From contig UYJD01000007.1 of assembly GCA_900618795.1 (NCBI GenBank), forward strand, positions 1,254,385 through 1,318,384: 64,000 nt of DNA. Direction: 5' to 3'. A model generated the notes under the pieces. That model was given only the letters and a program-made list of their open reading frames with translations, had not been told where the DNA came from and did no database searches. Positions 42,624-53,942 of this stretch are shown in pieces. The position numbers and the translations under genes are program-made. Every line of letters begins with the position of its first letter. The first letter of the stretch is position 1. The stretch is from Cyanodermella asteris (lineage: Eukaryota; Ascomycota; Lecanoromycetes; Ostropales; Stictidaceae).

Positions 42624-43554
42624 CGTGGCGTTTCTGGTGGGTGATATTGACGGCGCTGTGATGCTGCTTGCGAGCTGTGGCGATGATGCAAGTCTCCTCC
42701 CCTTGTTGACAAAATCTGCGGTCGAAGACAAAATGCTGGGTGTTGCGTCTTGCGCGTCGCAGGTCGTTGATGTTCCACGGCCTGCTCAGAGCGCATCAAG
42801 GTCACGTGCCGACATGCATCTCCTTAGCTGCTGGCTGGCCGTGAGGCTAATCTCAGCTGCTTGGCGCCCTCCCGCTGCTGGAGACGTGGTCGCGTGTGCA
42901 GGCAGCGCAAATACTGACAGTGTTGTCGCGTAACGGGTTAAGTCACTGGCGAAGAGCTAGTTTGTGTACGACGGTCTCTGTCAACTAACCGTACTCCCGG
43001 ACCTGGATTACGTTTCATACCTTCTATGGCCTTTAATGCCGGCGAGAGCCCGTTGAGACTGTCCGAATGTACAGTATAGTTGTCTCATGCTACGCAGGTC
43101 GTGCAAAAAAACTTCGTAACACATGCTTTCGTGTCGTGATACTGCTCGACTAGCGAACGCGATGTAAGATTGCCAGCCGACTTTGCAACCGGCCAGATTG
43201 AACGTGAGGAACAGCGTCGAAGCAGTGATGTTGTACTTGTCCCAATATGGATCAAGCACATTTACTCGAATTGGGGTCGATCTCAGCTCCTGCCCAAGTG
43301 TTTCAATGTCCCCTCAGATGTAATCCTCGTTATTTTCCTTCAACGCCCAGCAACCCTTGCCATGCTTGGACCGATAAAGCAAGCCGGCCCCGCCCTCCAT
43401 AAGAAGGGCTCAAACTTGCAACGAAAACGCTTCATGCTGAAAATTAATGTTTACCTAAGTATCCAGACGCCTTGGTGGATTATCAAGGGTTGACCTGCTC
43501 ATCGCCTGAGCTCGGTCCTCCCTCCTCTGCCATATCACAGGGCTGACTGGCTCC
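42624..43554. other. Intergenic region between kinesin and INO80-type genes
   Basis: Contains the INO80-type gene promoter and the kinesin 3' flank. A 107-codon plus-strand frame at 43170-43493 has no recognisable motif and is not called. Confidence 0.45.
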
Positions 43555-46356
43555 TCATCTCTGCTTCTTCTTGATGATCCGCGTATTGTTCACCTAAACG
43601 TGTCAGTACCACTGCTTCTTGATCGTCGTCAGTTTTAACATACCTTTGTGGCAAAGTTCAAGCTGCTCAGGGTCTCGCTCAGATGCTCTTGCAACGGGCT
43701 GATCATCACAAACATGAGGGTTTTCGAGTTCCCACCCAAGGAGTTTTGCAAGAGATAGGTGAGCTTGCTGTTCCGGTAGGGGACGTGACCGTTCTCTTTA
43801 GGGTCGCCCAGCGCGGCAATGACGTCTTTCAGACAGCTCAAGCTCTTGTTGATGTTTTGCGTCTCCTTCAACTGGGCACCTGTGGCCTGACTGTGCGACA
43901 ACCTCTCACTGCCTGCCAGATCTACCAAGTTCAATGTTGACGAGCATGTTTCGCCTGAGACGTGGTTCTGACCTTCGATACGCAATATGCATACGGAGTG
44001 ACTGCGAGACGAGCGCTCGTTAGCTTTGGTGGCGGCAATCGACCTGTTGCTCTGTGCCTGCTCGAGGACCGCACCGAAGTGCTCTGCCGAGTCCAGCGGT
44101 GTCTCGATCACATCGGTGATAGTCGTCGTCATCTTTTGCATGTCATGGCGGATCTCGTGCTTTTTCTTGTCAAAGTCCTCAGGTCTACCGAGCAAATCGT
44201 TGATGTTCTCGTTGTAAACTTCGACGAAAGAGCCACTGACACGGTATTTCCAGCCTTTATCGAGAAGGTCTTTGGCAGTCGCAAAGATTTGATTGACGGC
44301 TCGTGGAATCATGCCATCGTCCGAGGCCATGGTGTACGTCTTGCCGGAACCAGTTTGGCCATAGCTGAAGATACAGGTATTGAAAGATCCTCCGCATACA
44401 GCTGCAACTAGCTCACTGAGCTCGGAGAAAATCTCCGAGTTATTTGATTGTGGGCCAAATGCCCTGTCAAAGTTGAAGGGGTGTGTTTTAGTGTTGTCCT
44501 TGCCCAGCGATGAGATGTCGGCAACACCTCGAACTTCTATCGCTTTCGCATCGTCGTCCGCGTCTGGGAAAGTGATGCCTGCACAGGATGTTTGCTCGAG
44601 CGGCAACGTGGGCCTGACCCTGCAGAAGACACGTATGTTCCCTTTGAGGTCTTGTATTGTGTTCAAGAGCTTCCGTCGCACCGTCTCCTCCTTTCGCAGT
44701 TGATTCTTGTACTCTTCAGTCTGCTTGAGCGCATCCTGCGTTTGCTGCTCGAGGTCTGCAAACGCCTGCGACTGAGATTGATTGTCCGACTGCAGGAACT
44801 CGACACGGGCCTTCAGGCTTCGAGTAGCGTTCTCCAAGTCGTCGTTTTGCTCCGAAGACCGGCTAAGCTGTTTGCGGACGTCGTCAGCTATCTCACGTTC
44901 TCGCTCGATCTGCCTAGACAGCTGCGTGATCTTTTGGTCCTTCGCCTCTATCTCTTCTGTGTGTTTCAGATTGCCCGTCTGAGCGCTTCGCTGTGCTGCC
45001 TGAACGTTGTCCTCAAGTGCTTGCACCTCGCGTTTGCATTGCCGCTTCTCCTCCTCGAGCGACCATGTTAGTTCCCTTCGTAAGTCTTCAAGTTCTGCTT
45101 GGTGCCTTCGCTCGAGTTCTTTGATCTGGTCTTCGCTGGCAAGGGAGGCAGTCTCGTATGCTTTGCGATTGTCTCTGCGTAGGTCGTCCATTTCCTGGTT
45201 GTATTTTCTCCGCAAATCATCTACTTCGTCTCTTGCTGCCCTCCTCGCCGCATCTAATTCGTTGAGATTCTTACGCCGCACCTCATCTGTATGTAGCAGT
45301 GCAGCGCTGAGAGACGCCCTTGCATCGCACATGTCTTGCTGGAGGCTGCTGTTGGCGTTCTGCAGGTCTTCCCGAGATTTCTCGAGTTCCGATACTGTAT
45401 AGAGTCAGCGACATCTGTCCCGCGACGACCGAGGAGCACGAACCTCGCATCTTGTATACCTCCATGGCATTGTTGAAGGCAGCTTGATCACGGCTGCCAA
45501 GCGCGGCAATATTTTTCACGTCGTTGAACATGGACTCCATGGACGACATGCTTTTGTGAAGATCGAAACCTGCATTCAAACGCTCGTTAGACTCTTTAGT
45601 GAGGAAAGCTCCCGCGGGCTTGGTAAATGCCTTGATGGGAGACTTGATTGGGGACCGGCCCTGAGAATGTGCTATGCTCGACTCCATGGTCGATGCAGAT
45701 GATGTTAAAGATAAGACAGGAGCAGCCTTTGCAAACTGCAAGCTCTTGGCGCGGGAGAGATCTTGCTGTCTCGGAAAGTGCTTGCAGTGCAGCGGTTGAT
45801 TAAGAGTCAGATTTGCCAATCCGCCGTCCAAGGAGCTCAATCCTGAGCTCACTGAGCGAGCGGACCGAATCACCCGACGGCGATCAGAGTAGCTTGAAAA
45901 GGACAAACGCTATGAGAAAGAAGAAAGCCTACTACTGATAGTGGCATCCGATATGCCGTCGTCCTTGGCCTCGACCGCAGCAGCCGTCGCCGTGCCTGGT
46001 CGGCTCTTGGCCATCGCGGTCCTACTCGTGGGACGTGAACCGATACCGAGTCCCGCTCTCGTGGCTCCGGTTCCAAAGGACTTGGTGTAGCCATGACGTG
46101 CACCTTGCGCTGATGGCGGTCGCGGTACACCACTGCCCTTCAGGTTATTTATGTTGGTGATCGATTGCCCATGGACCCCACCGACCTTGGGGGCCTTGTT
46201 TTCATTCTGCGCATAGCTCGACGGTTGCTGCAGGGCTCTTTTCTGCGGCAGAATGCTGCCGTTCGATTGCGCTTTAGGTTGCCTGTTTCCGGTCGACTCG
46301 GCCAGAGGCCCTTGGGACGACAGGGATGCTGGCACTGGCAATCTACTTTCTGCCAT
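43555..46356 (-). CDS. klpA: Kinesin-14, C-terminal motor (Kar3/KlpA)
   Basis: Proposed exons 46356-45936, 45851-45444, 45394-43644 and 43593-43555 give 872 residues. The start has an excellent context (gccaccATGG). A disordered basic N-terminus (microtubule-binding tail) leads into a coiled coil at about 270-510. The neck-motor junction ETVRRKLLNTIQDLKGNIR and VFCRVRP is typical for kinesin-14. Motor motifs: GQTGSGKT (P-loop, about 627), NERSSRSHS (switch I), NLVDLAGSE (switch II). The protein would be a minus-end-directed spindle and nuclear-movement motor. The first intron (84 nt, GTAGTA...CTCAG) is chosen because the same frame otherwise meets a TAG near 45910; removing it is in phase, but the tail is not conserved enough to prove it. 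Other introns are 49 and 50 nt. Confidence 0.9.
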
Positions 46357-48108
46357 GGTGGCGGGCACGAAAGGTCCGAAAGACCGTAAGTCCGCCTCTT
46401 CCTGGTTTGCCCCGAAAAGTCGGCGGATTGTTGAGTGTCGAAGTTGCTATGCAGTAGCGAGCGAAGATGTTGCGGGAGGATAGCTTGTCGGTGGCGGCGG
46501 AACGGTGAAGGAGGCACAGGGCGATGACTCGGGAGTCACTGGTGCTGGCCTACAGCTGCGGGCGCCAGCGACGCTCCATTGGGCGGTATCAATGTCGTCG
46601 TGAAGTTGCTGTAAAGGTGGGACAAAGCTGGCAGTGTGCAATGGTTGCTGGCTGCGCAGCGGTAAACAAACAATGCGGCTCGCCAAGACCACGGCGTAGA
46701 ACCTCGCTATCGGCAAATAGTATGCCCGAGATCCACCGATCACTCAGTCGAGTCAGTATTCAATTCCTGGGAGCCTACTACGATTTTCGTTACTCAGAGC
46801 GAGCAAAATGAGGTTGCTGCCTATGTCGTGTTTAGACTGGTACCATTCACGGTCCTCGGTGGATCTTTGTATCTACGTATACTAGTACCCGCCAGATGTA
46901 CAGCGCGAGCTGAGGCGCCTGGACACCGATCTGTTTGAATATCCTATGAAGTCCGAAAGCGAAGTTCTAGACACACTGGTGTCAACACTGCAATCGGCAT
47001 ATCCTGTAATTGTCAGTCGGTACGCATCTAGATGGATTGCGCAGTAGTTCGGCACAGAGCCATGTCTGCCCGCCAGGTGCTGTGATATAGGAGCGAGGGC
47101 ACCTTCACGGACATTACAAGTTTGCCATATTGGCAATAGAGGGGCGCCAGCTGAGATCGGGGCTCCTCGATGGTTTACAAATGTCCTTGGCAAGAGCAGC
47201 TCGTCCTGAACATGTGCCGAATCCGAAATAGCGCTGGCTGATCAGCTACTGCACCGCGGCTGTACCTAATGGACGCATCATTTGTGCGACTTCATTGTGT
47301 AATAGTGGCCGTGGCTGGGCCAACAAGCTTGCAGTTGTGCTTCTGTAGATTTGGTAGAACATTGCCGGACCCCGAAAACCAGGTCCGGCAGACGGACAGA
47401 TGCCGCCTCGTCGGACGAAGCGAGTCATCCAAGGTGCAAGCGAAGCCGCCACATTGTCACCACCACACGAGAGCCATGCCGGCGCAGGGTTCAGCTCCGT
47501 GCTTGAACGTGTTCGTAACGTGCCTCTGTAGGCCTGGTCCTGGCGGGGAGGCTTGCATTGGGAGACGGCCGCTCGTCTCGCCTACAGAAATCTCGTTTCA
47601 TGACCATCTATACAGGTGCGAGTTTGGGCATCAAGGCGACTGTAGTGGCGAGCTTGGACTGCCTCGTTGGGCAGCTCCATCCAGGCCGGGTGTTGTGCAA
47701 AGGAAGAAAGATGCGATGCGACGCGATGCGCGCAGCTGTTTGCAGTCATCAATGTCACATGTCAACATCGACTTTCGCTGACAAGCCGCTTGCTTGGACC
47801 TGCCCACAACTCCACGACGGAGATCAACACACGCCACTTGCACTGCGTCGCTTTGTCTCCGTGAAGCGTCCGGCCTGTTGACTTGCCGCTACGCTGGTCA
47901 TGCCGTGACGACAGCCTGATCGCGTCGAGGTGCTTGCAGATTTCCGAATAATGCGAAATCGTCACTTTCTGTAGCCTGTCTCGCCAAGCTTCTGCGCATC
48001 TCTTGCTCTCTGGCCTCTCTGGCCTTGCCACACAGCCACAGCAGGCCGTCCTGCTCTTTCAAGTCGCCTAGGTAGTCACCTGATATCGACTTGCCGCGAA
48101 CGCCCGAC
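46357..48108. promoter_or_regulatory. Long divergent region between kinesin-14 and LOA1
   Basis: 1.75 kb between outward-facing starts. Frames such as 47269-47781 plus are open but without family signature. No RNA gene or repeat recognised; promoter elements of both genes must lie here. Confidence 0.4.
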
Positions 48109-49150
48109 ATGGAGAGATGCGAGTCCCCCAACGAACCCCGACACGGTTTGAGGTAACTGCTGACGCAAACCGCTAGACACCCAATTTCGAGACAGAGCAT
48201 CCGGCATTTCACCTTTTCTGCCGGTTCCTCCACCCGACAATGCCACCTACATGCTGGTCCGCATCTTGCTGTTCAGCATCCGCCTGCCGTTCTTGATCAG
48301 CATCAGCATCAGCTATTTTCTCTTCCTGCAGTGGCTTCCGCTCGGAGCTCTCGCCCGCAAGGCCATACTATGGCTACTCCTCGGTGTTCCCGGCATATGG
48401 TGGGTGGATCTGCAGATTGATGGAGTACGGCGAGGTTCACTCGGTCAGAACCTGCGTCGACTGCCGCAAGGTGGAACGCTGATAGCGGCCACTTCGACCT
48501 CGCCGCTTGACGCCCTGTACCTGGGCGCCGTCTTCGATGGCGTTTTCACCATCAGCTACCCTGCAACACGAGCGGTCCGGCAGACGACGCTCCTTGGGGC
48601 CATCGTGCATGCGTTTGCGGCACCGAGCTTGCAGCCGCCTCCGGATGCACAGCTGCAGACCCTGGGACAGCTCGTAGAGAAGTATCCACTGCGACCCATT
48701 GTCGTCTTCCCCGAATGTACAACTACGAATGGCCGAGGGGTTCTCAAACTTGCACCATCGCTCCTGTCGGCCCCAGCCGGCATCAAGGTCTTCCCAGTCT
48801 CTCTCAAATACAGTGCCGCCGACATCACCACTCCGATTCCAAACTCGTACGCCAAGTTCTTTTGGGATCTTCTCAGCTCCCCCACGCACTCCTTGCGGGT
48901 CAGGATTGGAGAGGCGGTGCGGGCCCGCGGCGAACAGGCCAGCGGCGACAAGCAGGCAGGATACAGCGAGCTCGACGAGGCAGCACCTTTGCGTACACGG
49001 TCCTCGTCGGTGGACGAATTGGCAGCTGACGAAAGAAAACTCCTCGACGTCGTAGGTGAGCATCTAGCACGCTTGGGGCGGGCTAAATATCTTGGACTTG
49101 GAGCCGCAGACAAGGTAGAATTTGTCAGACTCTGGTCGCGCCGACGCTGA
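48109..49150 (+). CDS. LOA1: Lysophosphatidic acid acyltransferase Loa1-like
   Basis: A 10-nt first exon (48109-48118) and exon 48177-49150 give 327 residues. The join uses a 58-nt GC-AG intron (donor GCGAGT, GCTGAC branch-like site, CGCTAG) and yields MERYTQFRDRASGISPFLP, matching the N-terminus I recall for fungal Loa1 proteins (MEKYSQFRDRG). Two hydrophobic segments follow, then LQIDGVRRGSL and the PlsC-like region. The usual HX4D acyl-transfer motif is degenerate: TSTSPLDALYL keeps the Asp but has no His. The second motif FPECTTTNGRGVL is present. By family it makes phosphatidic acid and affects lipid droplets and triacylglycerol at the ER. An ATG-only model would start at 48251 and miss about 28 conserved residues. 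Confidence 0.87.
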
Positions 49151-50362
49151 AAGAGGGCTAAGCTAGAGCCATATTCGGTCACAGGCTCCAGACCTGATGA
49201 CACCAAAGCCGAGATGAAAGGCGAGCGAGGTGGTGAGGCAGTAGACGTGTTTCAGAGAAGAGAAGCCACGGCAGCGCCTGGCAGTGGAAGCTGGTGGAAG
49301 CCAAGCAGGGCGAGCAATGCTGGAATGAGATGCGCTGACAAAAGGATTGGACAGTCCCGGATGTGTATGTGAGCAGCAAGCAAATTCAGGAGAGCACTGA
49401 CACACGGTGCACATCAAGGTAGACCAGGGTGATGAAATACAGACGGACGCATACGTGTGATGAGAAGCAGAAAGCGGAGTGATCATGCTTCTGGACGCTT
49501 TGGAGCAGAAGCCGCAGCGCAGTGTGATACAAAGTCGATGAGCGCCGACGCACAAAGAGGCTCAGCGCCGAGTTGACCTGACCAGGGTTTTGCCGGCTGG
49601 CAGAGGCAGCCAGCCGCGGCGGGCCGTAAGCAGTGGCAGGGCAGCCATAATCAGCATTCGGCCGTGCACACGATCATAGGCAGATACCTCTAGCTACCAT
49701 CCCTGCCATCGACCCTCGGAGGAATCCACACCTGGTCAGCCGTACACGGCTGGCCCTGTCAACCGTCGTAAAGGCATCGGCCCAGCATAACCTTGGTTGG
49801 CCGTTGCCATTCCAATCGTGTCTCAGTTCTCTACTGTACACGCATGCCTTCGTTGGACATCGAGCATGCCCGCTCGTCGTCGTCGTCGCCGTCTTCCTCC
49901 ACCACCACCTCCTCCTCCTCCTCTTCGTCCGGCCCTTCCCGCCCCGCCCACTTCCTGCGCCTGCTCTGCCTCCCTCATTGGTGCTATACAACCCCGTTCA
50001 TGATACCCGATCGCCGCAACGCCGCCGCACCCACCGCACACCCCTGCCCTCTTCACGCTCAACGCTGACTGCTTCCATCACCGTTTCACCTCACTCTCTG
50101 ACCTGCACCCCGGCCCTGACTGAGAGCCGGCCTAGTACTGCACCATCCGCTCGTCGCCCATCCGTGACTGCTGTCTTTCACGCAGCGCCTGTTCCTGTTC
50201 CGGCCTTGCCATACTATGCTCGCGACGCCTCGTCCAACCTGATGATATATAATCGCCTTCGCTCGCCTACCTCTGCCCCCGGTCCAGCCCAAGACTTTTC
50301 TGCAATATCGATGCAGAGCAGCTTCGCCCCATCGAGTCAGTGAGCGCGCCAATCAAGTCACC
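49151..50362. promoter_or_regulatory. Promoter and CT-rich leader of the velvet gene
   Basis: 1.2 kb upstream of the velvet start. From about 49860 to 50100 the plus strand is pyrimidine-rich with TCG and TCC runs (49872-49930), typical of fungal leaders. It contains at least one sizeable upstream open frame, listed separately. A CCAAT sequence at 50349 lies only 10 bases before the ATG and is probably not functional as a promoter box. Confidence 0.5.
49844..50068 (+). promoter_or_regulatory. Candidate upstream open reading frame of the velvet gene
   Basis: An ATG at 49844 opens a 74-codon frame (MPSLDIEHARSSSSS onward, Ser-rich through the TCG/TCC run) that ends at 50068, about 295 bases before the velvet ATG. 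If transcription begins upstream of it, it could reduce translation of the velvet protein. Leader extent is unknown, so this is a possibility only. Confidence 0.3.
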
Positions 50363-51790
50363 ATGAGTGGTCCTACCCGCAGCAGGGATGCTTCGTCTTC
50401 ATCCTGGCCCACCCACGATACCGGATCGCATGCCCACATGCACGCTGCCGGACCTCCCACATCCAGTTCACACACAAATGGCAAAACCGGTTCTCATCCC
50501 TCTCGCCTTAGCCAGGCCGATGATGCTTCGCTGCAGTCTTGGTCCGCGCCGCACATCGTTACGCCCAACAATGCCGCACTCTACCGTGCTCAGCTCTCCG
50601 GAGACGCTCATCAGGCATCGCCCATGAGAGCCGAGCCTGGTGGCACCACACCAGAGTACCATCTAGCCACAAAGCCTGCAGGATCTGCTGCAAGGACAAG
50701 GATCTTTGACCCTGCACGAGACCTTAATCCGACGCAGCCGCTGGATATGGGCAACCAGTCACCCTCGCCTTGCTTGTCCAGCTCAAATTCCGACAACAGT
50801 CGCGGAAGCCTTCCTCACAATGACCAAGGCCAACCTTTACGGCGTCTGGCATCACATCTGTCGGGCTCGTCCACCGTGCCCTCGTCTTCACACCCACATG
50901 AGCAGGCCTCCCATTGGTAAGTTGGGCCTTTGGTGCTACGCAACGATGGCACGGACGTTTCCCGAGTGAGCAGCAGCTGACCTTGTTGTAGTCAGACCAG
51001 ATTTCAGCTTGATTTAGTAGAGCATCCCGTTTGTGCGCGAGCATCTACATACGGCGACCGCGATCGTCGCCTCATCAGCCCGCCGCCCATCCTCCGGCTC
51101 TCGCTCCGCAACTACGATCCCAACGATCCTGATGACTTCCGTCAGCTCACGTGGGCCTACAACATCGTCCATTGCACACTCTGGCGAACTCCTCACGTCG
51201 ATTCCCCACCGAGCGAATGGACGGAGGTGACCGAATTCATGGGCCGGGACGGCAAGCCCCAATTGGGATTGATGGGTACTCTTGTAGCAAATCCCTTCGT
51301 TGTCGACGCGCCTGCTCCTGACTGCGATCACAAGCCCATCGAGGCCCCCGACTGTTACTACGTTTTCTCGGACCTGAGCTGTAGGATGACTGGTTCTTAT
51401 CGCCTCCGCTTTGGTCTTACCAAGATTGGCGACGATTTTTATAAACAGGTCGGTGCACGGAGCCCTACGATTGCATACACTTGGAGCGACCCTTTCGAGG
51501 TCTACAGCGCCAAAGACTTTCCTGGAATGAGGCCTAGCTCCCAGCTGCTCCGCTATTTGAAGCTCAAAGGAGCATATGTCACAATCAAGAAAGAGAAAGA
51601 GAAAGAGGGCCCATCGAGTGCTTCCGCCAAGAAGAGGCCACGCGCCCCGACAGCCCTTGGAACGAATGGCACTTTGGACCAAAGCACGGATGCCAAAAGG
51701 TCGAAAGCTTTGACAGAGGCACCCTGCCCAGATGGACACCAGGGCCTGGCAAATACAGACGACCCGGACCAACCCGGGCCTGACGACTGA
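50363..51790 (+). CDS. Velvet-domain developmental regulator (VelC-like)
   Basis: Exons 50363-50916 and 50992-51790, with a 75-nt intron (GTAAGT, GCTGAC, TTGTAG), give 450 residues. The first 185 residues are disordered, Ser/His/Pro-rich. The velvet domain covers about 188-395: FQLDLVEHPVCARAS, YGDRDRRLISPPPILRL, MGTLVANPFVV, CYYVFSDLSCRMTGSYRLRF and SDPFEVYSAKDFPGM. Velvet proteins bind DNA as dimers through an NF-kB-like fold and couple development to secondary metabolism. The GDRDRR start and the long N-terminal extension suggest VelC rather than VosA or VelB, but this is by memory only. The tail has a basic run (KKEKEKEG, AKKRPRAP) likely to serve nuclear import. Confidence 0.88.
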
Positions 51791-52516
51791 GCAACTGTCT
51801 CTAGTCGATGGATATCAAATCTCATGACATGGCCTCGCACCGGTATCCTACTTAAGCTGAATGCCATGGCACCTTCACGGAGTGGCCGCCCTAAGTAGGC
51901 ACCGACAGAACTCATTCACCACCTGCACAGTGCATCGCGATCTATTGGGTGGAACTCTCACAGCTGGTTTTCAAATCGCGGCGTGTTCGATACTTGCGTG
52001 CAAGCACGTTCATGCCTCAGGCACACGAAGCGATGATCGACGCAGCCAAGGGAAGGACGAAACCCAAGTTCGACCAATTAGCTTGTACGGAGGAGTTTCG
52101 GAGGCAATCTATGTTGTAACTGGCCATTGATTTGGGGCCGCGCTCGTCGTCGTCAAAGCAGACAAGGTGCGATGGCGCCCAAAAGCGTGCAGTCGGGAAG
52201 AAAATGAAATACATCATGTTCTTTTATTAAAATGCAATAAAAGAATCTTGCCATGAACTCGCCGTCGACCAGCTACGGGCAATGCGATGTCGCTCATAAT
52301 CTGTACGACGACTAAGAATCCGTAAATGCCTACTATGAACTTGCAATTCTTTCAAGATCTTCGTGAAATCCCGCCGGCCCACGACTCCACGAGTGAGCGC
52401 TCATCGCGGGATTTCGCTGGCAAACCTGATCCTCGCGTTCTCCGTCAGCACCGCTGAATCGGGTTACAGAGAAAGATAACCATCAACTACCGCCACCTCT
52501 CATTGCCTCCAAAAGA
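51791..52516. other. Intergenic region, velvet 3' flank and next promoter
   Basis: 726 bp between two plus-strand genes. A short AT-rich part near 52210-52245, with two AATAAAAGAA-like sequences, may hold a polyadenylation signal for the velvet gene. No coding stretch recognised. Confidence 0.45.
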
Positions 52517-53751
52517 ATGAACCACGTCATCCCACGCCTTCAGGTGTTTGAGATTGACGACCAGCCCTGGTGCGTTTCTCCATCTCTGCGATACTGATTG
52601 GCCTTGGCCCCAAAAGGTCACACAGCTCATCTCGTTGTCCTTCCAGGTTCCCAGCCTTCCTTCGTGCACGCGTTCAAACCGTCTTGACAGGCCTCTGGAC
52701 AGCATGGCTACCACCGTTGCAAAGACAATCGCCGGCGACCCAGGTGGCGCGGATTCTCCTCCATGTTTTCGATGAGCAAATTCGCGAATATACCGTGGTC
52801 GATTTTTGCTCTGGCGCCGGCGGACCGACCCCCGCGATCGAGAGAGCGTTGAACCAACAGCTGACACGAACGGCTCACAATCGCCAGGCAGTCGACGAGA
52901 ATGCTACTGCCGCTGGATCGGGGCCTTCTTCAGCCGCCACGGCGGGGACGACGTCGATGCCACCGAGGGATGCAAGTTCGAGACACGGCGGCGCCACTGC
53001 GTCTGGGGATGCCCGCACGGTGGGCTTTGTCTTGACGGACATCTTCCCCCATCCCGCGTCCTGGGCCTCGCTTTCCCGCTCGCGACCAAACTTGCATTAC
53101 GTTCCGGTGTCGGTGGACGCGACCGGTGCGCCGCCAGGACACGAACTCATCTACCTTGCCACCAATGCCACAATCTCTTCCCCGACCTCCGTGGATCAAT
53201 TCCCGTCCGACCCGAAGAAGAGAGCCACGACCCGTAAAGTTCTCCGAACGTTTCATCTTTCCTTTCACCATTTCCCCGATTCGCTGGCGACGGACATTAT
53301 GCGAAATACGTTCGAGACTGCAGACGCGATTGTGATCACGGAGTTGATTGAACGGACGCTCTCGAGTCTGGTCATGGAGGCCCTCATGCTCGTGCCGGTA
53401 AGCGTTCTAACTCCACTATGGGCTTGGAATACATGCAACGAAGCGGCAGAGGACAGCAAGAGATACGGCGGTGGTAGAAGTGGATGGGCCAATGGTTTCT
53501 TCGGTATGCTGGGCCGGATCGATTGGACTTTGCTAGTGTTCACATACTTGATTCCGATTGTGCCGGCAGTGGTAGTGTTTGATGGCTGGATGAGCAGCTT
53601 GAGAGCAAGGACTCCGGAAGAGATTGGAGCCTTGGTGGCCAGGGCCAAGAAGGAAAGTGGTTTGGGCGAAGACTGGCTGTTTGAGTCTGGAAGGATCTGC
53701 CATACTTGGCCACTGGGTTTTACGACGTACGTGGTAGGGAGGAAGAATTAA
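52517..53751 (+). CDS. Fungal membrane protein with methyltransferase-like motif
   Basis: Exons 52517-52569 and 52647-53751, joined by a 77-nt intron (GTGCGT...TTCCAG), give 385 residues; the join makes DDQPWFPAFLRARVQ. The sequence YTVVDFCSGAGGPTPAIER resembles motif I of a Rossmann-fold methyltransferase. It is followed by FVLTDIFPHPASW and, after a variable part, FHLSFHHFPDSLATDIMR and ADAIVITELIERTLSSL. The C-terminal third is hydrophobic with two or three spans (DWTLLVFTYLIPIVPAVVVF). I recall such proteins in many fungi as uncharacterised. A methyl-transfer role is inferred from motif I only. It converges with SRP102 across 191 bp. Confidence 0.78.
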
Positions 53752-53942
53752 ACTCAGGCTGTAGCATCGGGGACTTCAATTCCGATGAGGCGCACCCAGC
53801 TCTCTGAGAATGGCCCAGATCCTGTCGAGGTCACTTTCAGCACGTCAAGACAATGCATTGGACGTTGTTCGTTCGAGCGGAATGGCCTGAGGCCAGCAAG
53901 GCATACGACTTTCAACCGGTCATGACATGCGCTGCGCTGCGA

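Noticed and set aside
48437-49206. Two long minus-strand frames (208 and 216 codons) over LOA1
   Set aside because: Antisense shadows of a well-supported gene; no family signature.
50349-50353. CCAAT box just before the velvet ATG
   Set aside because: Only ten bases from the start codon and inside the probable leader.
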